Shown: positions 36,101 through 45,110, numbered from the stretch's first letter. The stretch: 64,000 bases of DNA from Vibrio maritimus (GCA_003263775.1 JYJJ01000034.1:186001-250000); one strand, 5' to 3'. A program made the numbers and translations. Notes: generated by a model from the sequence alone, not told the origin.

Positions 36101-36247
36101 GCTCAAGGAGCAGGCTCTGTGGCACAAAACAACATGGGTGTTGCACTGATTGGCGGAATACTGTGTGTGTTGTTTTTAGGGTCAATACTTACTCCTGGTT
36201 TCTACGCAGTTTTTCAGAAGCTTAGAGAGAAATTCAAGCCAAATTAA
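33142..36247 (+). CDS. RND multidrug efflux pump, HAE1/AcrB type (two frameshifts)
   Basis: Joined length is about 1035 residues. It is an inner-membrane, proton-driven exporter of drugs, bile or similar amphipathic compounds. Seen: F-F-I-N-R-P-K-F at the start, the relay helix [13 protein letters not shown], and [14 protein letters not shown] with the conserved Lys. The relay has Asn where AcrB has a second Asp. Breaks occur near 34109 (CCTACC should be CCTTACC) and near 35896 (CGTTAACG should be CGTTTAACG). Both look like one lost T. An AGGAGG ribosome site precedes the ATG. Confidence 0.88.
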
Positions 36248-36276
36248 AGTCCTTGCCTTTTGCCAATAAAAACACC

Positions 36277-36303
36277 AATGCCAGTATTCGTACTGGCATT
36301 TTT
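36277..36303 (+). terminator. Terminator of the RND operon
   Basis: AATGCCAGTA pairs perfectly with TACTGGCATT around a TTCG tetraloop, followed by TTT. It lies 30 bases after the pump stop. Confidence 0.88.
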
Positions 36304-36322
36304 CATGTTGGCGTTAGTTCGC

Positions 36323-36392
36323 CTCAAGTCGATTTGAGGGTCGTGATGAGTCGCAGCTGGTTGTTAAAGCACACCTCAATACCGCTGATAAT
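36323..36392 (+). promoter_or_regulatory. Shared-type promoter, GH4 gene
   Basis: AAGTC (36326-36330) and GAGTC (36348-36352) lie 22 bases apart. The -35 TTAAAG (36364-36369), 17 bases and -10 GATAAT (36387-36392) follow. The third half-site is absent. GGGTC at 36338-36342 is shared in position with the promoters at 37868 and 40039. Confidence 0.75.
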
Positions 36393-36463
36393 TTCCCTCG
36401 CAGAAACAGTTTTAAGCACATGTGTTTAGGCTAAAACAGTTCTTATTTAGAGAGGAATATACA

Positions 36464-37776
36464 ATGAACAAAAACCTTAAAGTCACCATCATCGGCGCAG
36501 GCTCAAGTTATACACCCGAACTCATCGAAGGCTAATAAAACGTAATCACGAGCTCCCTATTGGTGAGTTGTGGTTGGTTGATATCAAAGACGGCGAGGAA
36601 AAAGTTGAAATTATAGGTGACCTTACACGTCGAATGCTGGCTAAAAATGACATGTCCCACATTGCGGTGCATGTCACTCTAGATCGAAAAACGGCATTAA
36701 AAAATGCGGATTTCGTGTGCTCACAGTTTCGCGCTGGGTGCTTAGAGGGGCGTATTCGTGATGAACGTATTGCATTGAAATACGGAATGATCGGACAAGA
36801 AACCAATGGCTTAGGCGGATTTGCAAATGCCTGCCGAACCATTCCTATTGCCCTAGAGATCTGTAAGGAAATGGAAGTACTGTGTCCAGATGCATGGCTG
36901 CTTAACTTCACCAACCCATCAGGTATGGTGACAGAGGCGATTTTAAAGCACACCAACGTTAAAGCCGTTGGCTTGTGCAATGTCCCGGTTATTATGCAAA
37001 AAGGCATTGCGCAGATCCTTGATGCCGACGAGCAAGATTTCTTGCTGCAAGTAGCAGGCTTAAATCACTTTATTTGGGCTCGCCAAGTACTACACAATGG
37101 ACAAGATAAGCTGCAAGACATCGTAGACGCCATGCTTAGTGGAAATGATCCTTTGGTTCCACAAAACATTCCAAAATTTGAATGGCCCGCAGAGCTTCTA
37201 CACAACATGGGCATGATCCCATGTGCCTATTTGCGTTATTACTACACAAGCGAAGACATTATGGCCCAAGAACAACAAGAGGCCAGTGGTGAAGGTACGC
37301 GAGGCGAGGTAGTCAAAGCCATGGAACAACGCCTGTTTGATATTTATCGCAATCCCGAGCTTAATGAAAAACCCAAAGAGCTCGAAAAACGCGGAGGTCA
37401 GTACTATTCAGAAGCGGCCTGCGAATTGATGAGCTCTATTTATAACGACAAGCGAACCATCATGCATGTGAACACGCGAAACAACGGTACAATTCATGGC
37501 TTACCAGATGATTGCACTGTTGAAGTGAGTAGCATGATCACAAAATCTGGACCCGTTCCACTGAATGTCGCCCCTTTCCCAAGCGACACTTTGCGTCTTA
37601 TCCAACTACTGAAAGAATTTGAATCACTCACCGTAGAAGCCGCAGTAACGGGGAACCGTAATGCCGCCCACAAAGCCTTAATACTCAACCCGCTTGTTAA
37701 TACTGGCTCGATTTTAGAACAAGCGTTAAACGAGACCATCGCTGAAAATTTGGATTACATGCCTCAATTTCGCTAA
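36464..37776 (+). CDS. GH4 family glycosidase, 6-phospho-beta-glucosidase type (one frameshift)
   Basis: Joined length is about 437 residues. GH4 enzymes use NAD and a divalent metal to open phosphorylated or acidic glycosides. Seen: the NAD-binding I-I-G-A-G-S-S-Y-T-P-E-L, N-P-S-G-M-V-T-E-A, the metal Cys in C-N-V-P, and G-L-N-H-F. The C-N-V-P pattern favours 6-phospho-beta-glucosidase over the alpha or galacturonidase branches. The frame breaks near 36533: GGCTAATAA should be GGCTTAATAA, giving E-G-L-I-K-R. An AGAGGAA ribosome site precedes the ATG. No PTS gene is next to it. Confidence 0.82.
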
Positions 37777-37867
37777 GCGATAGGCACACGTCCAAATACA
37801 ACTAGAGCCGAAATGCATTGTAGATGGTACCCACTTCTCTGCAATGCATGATTAACCTCCGAGATAG

Positions 37868-37937
37868 CTCAAGTCGAATTATGGGTCGCAATGAGTTGTT
37901 CATTGCTGTTAATACTCCCCTCAACATCAGTAATACT
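37868..37937 (+). promoter_or_regulatory. Shared-type promoter, phosphatase gene
   Basis: AAGTC (37871-37875) and GAGTT (37893-37897) lie 22 bases apart. The -35 TTAATA (37909-37914), 17 bases and -10 AATACT (37932-37937) follow. The third half-site is absent. Confidence 0.7.
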
Positions 37938-37984
37938 CTTCACCATTCAACGCACACCAATACTTACCTATTTAGGATCGTTTT

Positions 37985-39679
37985 ATGAAACACCACCTTT
38001 GCGCCGCCTTAGCATTATGCTCATGCCTAACACCAGCCATAGCCAGTGATAATGCAACGGCACCCAAACTCGTTTTACAGATCACTGTCGATGCATTACG
38101 TGGAGATTTACCCGACCGATTTAGAGCAAACATGAGCGATGACGGGTTTGTCTACTTATTAGATAATGGCGTCCATTACGCTAATGCCCACTATCAACAC
38201 GCCAATACGGAAACCATCGTTGGTCATGTAGCGCTTGCCACGGGTGCGCCGCCCTCTGCGAATGGGATGGTTGGAAATGTGTGGTACGACAGAAGTTTGA
38301 ATCGACCTGTCTACAATATTGAAGATCCTATGCACTCTGAGCTTGCGACAGACAGTCTTAATTCAGAATCTGTCCAACTCGATGACACCCAGAATGCGGC
38401 TCAAGGTAATGGTCGTTCACCTGTTAATATTCATTCTTCTACCTTTGCAGATGAGCTCATCAAATCCAATAATGGGCAATCTCGCTCTTTTGCTGTGTCT
38501 TATAAAGACAGAGGTGCCGTGTCTATGGCTGGGGAGTTAGGTAAAGCATTTTGGTTTTCCAATGCCACTGGTGGATTTGTTACTAGTGGCTATTACTACA
38601 ATGATTACCCTAGTTGGGTTAATGAATGGAACCAAAAGGAGTTTATCAAGCGCTACAGCAACCAGCGTTGGGAACTGCTACTCGATAAAGATAACTACCT
38701 GTTTTCAAAAGAAGGTAACACCGACTATAAAACCGAAATTGCCTCATTTAAGCGCAGCTTTCCTTATCCATATGGACCGTCAAGCTACCCTTACTTTACC
38801 ACCATGTTAAGCATGAGCCCAGCGTCAGACGAAATCACTGCAGACTTTGCTAAGGCGCTTTTAGAGAGTGAAAAGCTTGGGCAACAAGGGCAAACCGATT
38901 TCTTAGCCATCAGTTTCTCTGCTAATGACTACATCATACATGCTAATGGTCCATCAAGCCTTGAAGCAGAAGATGGGTTACTGCGATTAGACGCCGTTCT
39001 CGCCGATCTGTTTGCCTACGTCGATGACACGATAGGCATAGATAATACACTCATTGTATTGTCTGCGGATCACGGAGCGCCTGATGCACCTTCGTACATT
39101 ACCAACCACGGTCGTACAAGCTCTGACTATTTTGGCGCTGAAGCGTTAAGCTCTCGTGGCTTATTTGAGAAAACCAAAGCCCAGTTCGGTATTGGTGAAG
39201 AGATTTTCCTCTCGTTTGAAAACCCCAACCTGTACTTGAATCATGATCTCATTGCACAAAAGGAACTTGATATTGCTGATGTTCAGCGCTTTATTGCCCG
39301 CGAACTTACTGCGATTGACGGGGTGGACAGTGCCTTTACTGCATCTGATATCGAAGAAGGCAACATGCCCAATACTCGCGTAGCAAAGCTGGTAGAAAAT
39401 AACTACTTTACAGGACGCTCGGGTGATCTCTATTTAGTCTTTAATCCTGGAGTGTATATCAATGCGTTTGACAGCCTAAGCGTAGCGTCCGTCCACGGCT
39501 CTCCATGGCGATATGACACCTTCGTCCCTGTCATATTTGCTGGGTTCAATTTGGAAGGGCAAAAGGTTCATCGGGAAGTCACGCCTTACGACATCGCGCC
39601 GACATTATCCGCAGTGTTAGGCATTACTTTTCCATCAGGGTCTACAGGAAAGGTTCTAAGCGAAATTATGGAGCCCTAG
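37985..39679 (+). CDS. Secreted alkaline-phosphatase-superfamily enzyme (PafA-like)
   Basis: The 564-residue protein has a signal peptide (ends A-I-A-S near 21). Metal and catalytic motifs of the phosphatase/phosphodiesterase superfamily are present: a metal Asp in T-V-D-A-L-R-G-D, the Thr nucleophile in N-T-E-T-I-V-G-H, D-H in S-A-D-H-G-A-P, and a late metal His in H-G-S-P-W. A Thr nucleophile fits PafA-type or nucleotide pyrophosphatase members rather than PhoA, which uses Ser. It would release phosphate in the periplasm or outside. It is intact, with a weak AGGA site and a shared-type promoter. Confidence 0.83.
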   Translation: MKHHLCAALALCSCLTPAIASDNATAPKLVLQITVDALRGDLPDRFRANMSDDGFVYLLDNGVHYANAHYQHANTETIVGHVALATGAPPSANGMVGNVWYDRSLNRPVYNIEDPMHSELATDSLNSESVQLDDTQNAAQGNGRSPVNIHSSTFADELIKSNNGQSRSFAVSYKDRGAVSMAGELGKAFWFSNATGGFVTSGYYYNDYPSWVNEWNQKEFIKRYSNQRWELLLDKDNYLFSKEGNTDYKTEIASFKRSFPYPYGPSSYPYFTTMLSMSPASDEITADFAKALLESEKLGQQGQTDFLAISFSANDYIIHANGPSSLEAEDGLLRLDAVLADLFAYVDDTIGIDNTLIVLSADHGAPDAPSYITNHGRTSSDYFGAEALSSRGLFEKTKAQFGIGEEIFLSFENPNLYLNHDLIAQKELDIADVQRFIARELTAIDGVDSAFTASDIEEGNMPNTRVAKLVENNYFTGRSGDLYLVFNPGVYINAFDSLSVASVHGSPWRYDTFVPVIFAGFNLEGQKVHREVTPYDIAPTLSAVLGITFPSGSTGKVLSEIMEP

Positions 39680-39792
39680 TTCACGGCGACCTTCTTTTAA
39701 TTGGACAGGCCATTAATGGTTGTACCAGTGATCATTAACAGGCATAACACTCTCTAATAATCAATATCCGTCAACGAATAGGAGGATTTATT

Positions 39793-39936
39793 TTGGATAG
39801 AATAATCAACACCATTGGCTATTGCATGATCGCAGGTAAGTACTCTCTCACGCTACTACTGGCTGGATTAACAGCAAGTACAGGCGTAATGGCCACAGAG
39901 TTTCTATTTTATGGAGGCCTTGTACACTCAGAATAA
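39793..39936 (+). CDS. Small hydrophobic protein, 47 aa, TTG start
   Basis: GGAGG (39781-39785) lies seven bases before a TTG codon that opens 47 codons to TAA 39934-39936. The protein has a hydrophobic core (S-L-T-L-L-L-A-G-L-T-A-S-T-G-V-M-A) that could be one membrane helix or a signal peptide cut after V-M-A, leaving a short tail, T-E-F-L-F-Y-G-G-L-V-H-S-E. A strong terminator follows five bases later. Good ribosome site, open frame and own terminator support a real gene. No known family is recognised. Confidence 0.6.
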   Translation: MDRIINTIGYCMIAGKYSLTLLLAGLTASTGVMATEFLFYGGLVHSE

Positions 39937-39940
39937 GAGC

Positions 39941-39972
39941 AATGGCGACACCAGACGGTGCGCCATTTTTTT
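39941..39972 (+). terminator. Terminator of the small gene
   Basis: AATGGCG (39941-39947) pairs with CGCCATT (39961-39967), with inner CACC pairing GGTG, followed by a T run. Confidence 0.85.
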
Positions 39973-40038
39973 AACCACTCACCCGAATAGCCAGTAAAAG
40001 TTAGCTGGCTATTATTTTTACAAAACCTCAATAACCTG

Positions 40039-40108
40039 TCTAAGTCGGATTTCGGGTCAAGGTCAGTCTTAATTGGTAGTTAGCACAGCTAAAGGGAAGC
40101 GCGATAAT
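40039..40108 (+). promoter_or_regulatory. Shared-type promoter, lipoprotein gene
   Basis: AAGTC (40042-40046) and CAGTC (40064-40068) are 22 bases apart. The -35 TTAGCA (40080-40085), 17 bases and -10 GATAAT (40103-40108) follow. Confidence 0.72.
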
Positions 40109-40153
40109 CCTTCCTATGCCGACACGCTAACTATTCCACTCTGGAGCTTAATA

Positions 40154-40756
40154 ATGAATATCGTCAGAACAATTTCAGCACTTACTCTACTACTATTTTT
40201 AGGTGGGTGCAGCACACCTAACTCATCAGTATGGGGACCGTTATGGGAAACAACGTCGACAGATAGCAAAACAAATGACATTCACAAAACATGTGCAGTT
40301 CATACGGGTAATGAATCTAACAATTCGCACGAAACACTGAGTTTACTGACAAACGCGGCGTTTGAATCTCATTCCGAGGAATTGAAGCTTGAGGCTCTCA
40401 AAGTCTATTCTCACATTACCGCAAATCAATATAAGCAATCTCATAGTATTCAGTTGTATCGCGACGCGTCATTTGCATTGTGTCAGGCTTATCATTCTGG
40501 AATGCTCTCAGAGCCTAGAGCTTTCTCTCAATCAGTATCTAAACTCCTCACTTTATTAACACATAAGGCGAATATTGAACAATTAGTCGATAGTGATGCC
40601 TCGCTAACGCCGGATAGCCAACAAACCTTTGACCAACTTCAATCTGAGCTGGCTCTAACGAGAGAGCAATTACTGCAGGTCATAGCCGACTCCTCAACTC
40701 ACGATGCCTATTTAATGGCTCAGCTCACTATTACTACAATGCGTTTCAAAGCCTAG
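40154..40756 (+). CDS. Hypothetical lipoprotein, 200 aa
   Basis: The lipobox L-G-G-C lies near residue 20, so the protein is probably lipid-anchored. The mature part is Ser/Thr/His-rich at first, then largely helical (many Leu, Gln, Ser), with two Cys residues (C-A-V-H and L-C-Q-A-Y) and no recognised domain. ATG 40154 is chosen as it begins the signal; an open GTG at 40073 is upstream of the promoter's expected transcript start. It is under a shared-type promoter. Confidence 0.65.
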   Translation: MNIVRTISALTLLLFLGGCSTPNSSVWGPLWETTSTDSKTNDIHKTCAVHTGNESNNSHETLSLLTNAAFESHSEELKLEALKVYSHITANQYKQSHSIQLYRDASFALCQAYHSGMLSEPRAFSQSVSKLLTLLTHKANIEQLVDSDASLTPDSQQTFDQLQSELALTREQLLQVIADSSTHDAYLMAQLTITTMRFKA

Positions 40757-41019
40757 ATAATGAGCATCAATATAACTATAACGCTGAAGTTAGAAAGTTG
40801 AATGTGCAAGCACATGGCCATTAAAAAGAACTGCAAGCCACAGAAAGTAGAAGCAGACTCACAACGGTAGTTCGACTAATCAATATACCTTGCCTTAGCT
40901 ACTTGAATCTGTGACAAGACATAATGAGTTTAACCAAATCGGTTTTCGACTCTCTAGACAATAATTGAAAATCAGAATAAGGTGAAAGTAGGCAGTTTAC
41001 GGTAAAAGGAAAAACCTAC

Positions 41020-41949
41020 ATGTCGATGGACAACCTGGACTTTCGCTCAATTAAAGTGATTCTCAACCTATATAAAACAAGAAATACGTATGTTACAGCC
41101 GAAGAGCTTGATCTGTCCCAATCCGCAGTGGCTCGCATATTAGCTAAGTGCCGTCATGCGCTCAATGAGCCGTTATTTATCCGAAGTGGGAATCAACTGA
41201 GTCCAACGGCGTTTACTGAAGCATTGGTAGAAAAACTTCCCAGTTTGCTAAACGGGATTGAGGAAATTGTTGCGACAAAAACAGAGTTTGACCCAAAGCA
41301 ACTGACTGGCCGATATCAGATTTTTCTCAATCGACAATCACAATTGATTTACGGTCGAACTCTGTTTGAACTCTTACGTCGAGATGCCCCTAAAGCCTCA
41401 TGGTATATTAAAGGGTGGGATAGCACATCTGCCGAGCAACTTCTTGATGACCGAGCGGTTATAGGTGTCAATTACTACAGTTCTTCGTTACCTAACTCCA
41501 TATGCCAGGAAACCCTCGCTGACGAGGTGTTTGTTTTACTTGCTCATGAAGATCATCCTTTGCATCGGCTTGATAATATTACGAACGAGGAGCTCTCAGA
41601 GTATGATTTTGTATCTCTCGCTCTGCCATTCATTGATGAAAAAAGCTTATATTTAGACTCAGTACTTCAAGAGATCGGAGTTGAAGGTAACATCGCTCTG
41701 CAAACAGATAACTTAATGTTTGCAATGCAAGTTGCTGAAAATATGGGGCTATTACTCCTTAGTACGATAGATGTAGCTAATTATCCAAACACGACGCTTA
41801 AACCTCTCAAGTACGAAACAGATAAAAAGTACTTACCTGATTCGGCTATCGTTTGTACGTATGCTAGAAAAAACAGGAATAAGCCCATGGTGAAGTGGAT
41901 TAAATCCATCTTTGCTGAGGTCGCGGCTCTTTATCCACCACCGTCGTAG
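41020..41949 (+). CDS. LysR-family regulator 1
   Basis: The 309-residue protein has an N-terminal winged helix-turn-helix (L-S-Q-S-A-V-A-R-I-L-A-K) and a LysR substrate domain. It is clearly related to the second regulator about 320 bases downstream: both start M-x-N-L-x-x-R-x-I-K-V and share the Q-S-A-V-A-R core and a G-W-D-S motif near residue 128. The upstream region has a partial match to the shared promoter (TTAACCAAATCGG at 40929) but wrong spacing to the nearest -10. It may control the surrounding envelope genes. Confidence 0.85.
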   Translation: MSMDNLDFRSIKVILNLYKTRNTYVTAEELDLSQSAVARILAKCRHALNEPLFIRSGNQLSPTAFTEALVEKLPSLLNGIEEIVATKTEFDPKQLTGRYQIFLNRQSQLIYGRTLFELLRRDAPKASWYIKGWDSTSAEQLLDDRAVIGVNYYSSSLPNSICQETLADEVFVLLAHEDHPLHRLDNITNEELSEYDFVSLALPFIDEKSLYLDSVLQEIGVEGNIALQTDNLMFAMQVAENMGLLLLSTIDVANYPNTTLKPLKYETDKKYLPDSAIVCTYARKNRNKPMVKWIKSIFAEVAALYPPPS

Positions 41950-42150
41950 AACGTTATCTAGCGAGGGGTGGCTACGCTTTTAGCTACCAATAGTAATTGG
42001 GGCATCATTTTATTTAGTCGCCCCCAATTTACGCTTGGCTAGTACACACCAAACTCTAAGCTCGCACACATTTCTCTAAGTTTACTCACCTTGCTTCTCT
42101 CATAATTTATTGGTCGTATGGAAACACTATCTAAGCATTTTCACTAGGTA

Positions 42151-42220
42151 AGAAAATCGATTTATGACTTACTGCAAGTCTTTTTGTGCCGTTTCTTTCG
42201 ATGAGAAAACGAAAGACAAT
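42151..42220 (+). promoter_or_regulatory. Shared-type promoter (weaker), LysR 2 gene
   Basis: AAATC (42154-42158) and AAGTC (42176-42180) lie exactly 22 bases apart, and GACAAT (42215-42220) is at the -10 position of the set. The -35 (TTTCTT) is poor, which would suit an activator-dependent promoter. The rest of the 321-base gap from 41950 shows no gene. Confidence 0.5.
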
Positions 42221-42271
42221 AGTCATACGCCTGCGGTAGTGGCGCAATAGCCTTCCCTTGAAGAGGTAACC

Positions 42272-43165
42272 ATGGAAAACTTAAACTTAAGAACTATCAA
42301 AGTGTTGCTATCTTTGCATGAGACAGAAAACACATACCAGACTGCAGATAAAATGGGGATATCGCAATCCGCGGTCGCCCGTACTTTAGCGAAAGCAAGA
42401 GAAGCTTTGAATAACCCTTTATTTATTCGCCAAGGAAGAGCATTTCTTCCTACTCCATTGATGAACGAATTAGCTTCTAAATGGCCTGATTTTATTGAGA
42501 ATTTCGAAAATCTAGCCGACGTAGAGTTATCACTTGATCCTTTTTGGCTGACGGGTCAGTATCACATTTACTTAAATAGCCATATAAAAAATGCCTATGG
42601 AGCTAGTTTATTTCAGACGCTTTCTACTCACTCACCGAAAGCAACATGGATCATCGAAGGATGGGATAGCATGCTAATTGATGACCTACTAAATCAACGA
42701 GCTGCAATTGGCGTGGGATTTTATCAAGAGGACCTACCAAAGGTTATCGCACAAGACGTGATACTAGAAGATAAGGTGCTACTTTTAGCCAACGCCCAGC
42801 ATCCATTGCATCACTATGACACCGTTGAACTTGAGCAACTTGGGAGTTTTGGCTTTATTACTCATTCCAAGCGTTATCAAGGTATAGACCTGAAGCTAGA
42901 AGCGTTACCATTCACACCCATCATTCCATTGCATACCGATTGCATGGAACTGGCGACAAAAGTCGCACAATCTCAACCCTTACTCTTGACCACGACTGCG
43001 AGCTGCCTCTGTGATGGCAAGAATACGCTGCTGCCTGTGAACATAAACATGCCACAAGGCAGGACACTGAGCACAAAGACCGTATGTCTCTATGCCCAAG
43101 AGATAGCGGATAAGCCGTTTATCCGTTGGTTAAAGCACGTAATACGCGAAGTCATTCATCCATAG
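42272..43165 (+). CDS. LysR-family regulator 2
   Basis: The 297-residue LysR protein has the N-terminal helix-turn-helix I-S-Q-S-A-V-A-R-T-L-A-K and a C-terminal effector domain with G-W-D-S and D-D-L-L-N-Q-R-A-A-I-G-V-G. It looks like a tandem duplicate of the preceding gene that has since diverged. The GAAGAGGTA site lies close before the ATG. A shared-type promoter upstream suggests it may regulate itself or be controlled by its partner. Confidence 0.85.
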   Translation: MENLNLRTIKVLLSLHETENTYQTADKMGISQSAVARTLAKAREALNNPLFIRQGRAFLPTPLMNELASKWPDFIENFENLADVELSLDPFWLTGQYHIYLNSHIKNAYGASLFQTLSTHSPKATWIIEGWDSMLIDDLLNQRAAIGVGFYQEDLPKVIAQDVILEDKVLLLANAQHPLHHYDTVELEQLGSFGFITHSKRYQGIDLKLEALPFTPIIPLHTDCMELATKVAQSQPLLLTTTASCLCDGKNTLLPVNINMPQGRTLSTKTVCLYAQEIADKPFIRWLKHVIREVIHP

Positions 43166-43333
43166 CCTATTATGGCTGCTTCAATAAAGGTCAGATCGAT
43201 CTACCGTGATATGGCCTTTAAACCTTATTAACTACAAATCCAATCACATAAAAGGTTAATGTCCAGCCTCATCGTCCTTCATTCAGAGGGATGTCGATAC
43301 CACCGAGAATCAGCGCGTATTAAGCCCCTCAAT

Positions 43334-43403
43334 ACAAAGTCGATAATCAACTTTAAACAAGTCTTTTAATGCGGTTAATCAAGTCAACGAGTGGATTGAT
43401 AAT
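43334..43403 (+). promoter_or_regulatory. Shared-type promoter, DUF3943 gene (clearest repeats)
   Basis: Three perfect AAGTC copies start at 43337, 43359 and 43381, exactly 22 bases apart. The -35 TTAATC (43375-43380), 17 bases and -10 GATAAT (43398-43403) complete it. This is the clearest example of the layout. Confidence 0.8.
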
Positions 43404-43446
43404 AGAACCATCTTCAACATCGACTTAATACGGTAAGACAACTTTA

Positions 43447-44883
43447 ATGAACAATCCGCTTATTACGGCCAAGGTAGCACTTGCGTTAACTATTGGGACA
43501 CCCTACGTACTTGCAAATGGAAACATTCCAGATCTAGAACCAAACATTGAACATCCCACTATCAACACTGCTCATTGGCGATATAGCCCCGATAATGGAT
43601 TCGATCTTAATCAAGACTCATCGGACTTTACGATATATGTGAACAAGAACCATTCCAACTCAGCTTGGGAAGAAGGCGAACATTCGGACGACGTCTACCA
43701 ATCTCCTTATCGAGTTTCCTTGTTTTCCGCCGACAACGGTGAGGATTCGGAACGTTTATGGTCCCAGACCAAGTCTATTGGAGCTTATGGATTAGGCGTC
43801 GCTGGTGTGCTTGTACTGATGCCAACGTCAATTACACAATGGGAGAAAAACGGGGATCCACTACTTGAAAAATGGTGGGATAACGTGAGTAAGGGGCCAG
43901 TTTGGGACCGAGACGTATGGTACATCAATTATCTAGGCCACCCTTACTTCGGTGGGGTCTACTATCAATCAGCAAGAAAGTCCGGGTACCGTCAATGGGA
44001 TTCTTTTATCTACTCGACACTAATGTCTACATTTTATTGGGAATATGGAGTTGAAGCTTTTGCAGAAGTCCCGTCTATCCAAGACTTATTCGTTACACCT
44101 ATTATGGGATGGGTCTATGGTGAATGGGCATATAACAAAGAGCAGCAGATTCGACTTAATGGTGGCTCAGTTCTCGGCTCATCAGCTTTAGGAAGTACGG
44201 CCTTATTCTTCCTTGATCCTGTTGATGCTCTTGGAGAAGGTGTCAATCGCTTAGCGGGTCGAGATTTGGTGACCGCGGGTTCAGGGTTTATGGGGGTTCA
44301 AGAAGCGAATTTGTCGAATGGAGGGACAGAAAGGCAGTTTAGGTTCCAAGTACAATACGATCTTGTTACGACCCCAGGTTCAAAAAAGAAAAGGAGCAAC
44401 TACTACTCACAAACAACTCAAGACCCTGTGACGTACGGAATAGTCGGTCTATCTGCTGGCGCATCTTTTGTTTCACCTTCTCACACCTGGCAATTAGAAC
44501 AAGGCTTCGGAGCGACCTTCTCTCTTGGTTTACACTTTTCACGTGAGTTTTCAGGCCATTTAACTTATACCAGAGCGCAACTAAAAGACTCTCAAACTCA
44601 ACAGCCCGTCACCTACGAAAACTACAGTGTTAATGCCCTCTATTACTTCAATAGTGATTCAACGGTAAGACCTTTTATTACTGCAGGCGTCGGTGAAGCA
44701 ATGAAAAATATGGATAGAAAACAGAAAGAGTTTCAAGTGAATGGTGGTCTAGGTCTGCATTACCAAATCAATAGTAATTGGGCGATACAAGGAGATTGGC
44801 GCTATGCCGCCAGTACAAGAGCAAGTGTTAACGATCGACTGACAACAGCCAAACTTGTGTATCGATTCGGTCGTGGTGAGTAA
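43447..44883 (+). CDS. Outer-membrane protein with DUF3943 domain
   Basis: The 478-residue protein has a signal peptide (ends V-L-A near 23). A DUF3943 region (about 110-270) shows N-Y-L-G-H-P-Y-F-G-G and Y-W-E-Y-G-V-E-A, and a C-terminal barrel of OmpA-like type ends in A-K-L-V-Y-R-F-G. DUF3943 proteins are envelope proteins of unknown role. It is intact and under the best example of the shared promoter. The downstream antiporter gene lies 227 bases on. Confidence 0.8.
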   Translation: MNNPLITAKVALALTIGTPYVLANGNIPDLEPNIEHPTINTAHWRYSPDNGFDLNQDSSDFTIYVNKNHSNSAWEEGEHSDDVYQSPYRVSLFSADNGEDSERLWSQTKSIGAYGLGVAGVLVLMPTSITQWEKNGDPLLEKWWDNVSKGPVWDRDVWYINYLGHPYFGGVYYQSARKSGYRQWDSFIYSTLMSTFYWEYGVEAFAEVPSIQDLFVTPIMGWVYGEWAYNKEQQIRLNGGSVLGSSALGSTALFFLDPVDALGEGVNRLAGRDLVTAGSGFMGVQEANLSNGGTERQFRFQVQYDLVTTPGSKKKRSNYYSQTTQDPVTYGIVGLSAGASFVSPSHTWQLEQGFGATFSLGLHFSREFSGHLTYTRAQLKDSQTQQPVTYENYSVNALYYFNSDSTVRPFITAGVGEAMKNMDRKQKEFQVNGGLGLHYQINSNWAIQGDWRYAASTRASVNDRLTTAKLVYRFGRGE

Positions 44884-45110
44884 TAACTCAACCTTATTGG
44901 CGCTCTTCGTTCGAAAAACAACCCGAACGTGTTAACTCTACATAACGATTAAGTTTAATTTCGACTCAAACGAAATCGTTACACGCTATTAAATATTACA
45001 TAAATTAACCAGATAATTGACACCGAACAGAGGCGACTGACTAATTCTAAATTATTCAGTTTAAATAGGTCTATAAGATTCTCAATTATAAATAACCATG
45101 AGACATTGTT

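Noticed and set aside
37813..37849. Terminator after the GH4 gene
   Set aside because: ATGCATTG and CAATGCAT can pair, but the loop is about 21 bases and no T tract follows.
39680..39792. Shared-type promoter before the 47-residue gene
   Set aside because: A TTAA and a TAATAAT occur, but no AAGTC half-site is at either expected position.
40929..40997. Eighth copy of the shared promoter before LysR 1
   Set aside because: TTAACCAAATCGG matches the third half-site, but upstream half-sites are 20 rather than 22 bases away and the nearest -10 is seven bases too far.
44884..45110. Shared-type promoter before the ChaA-like gene
   Set aside because: TTAACC is present at 45006 but no -10 or AAGTC repeats fall at the set spacing.
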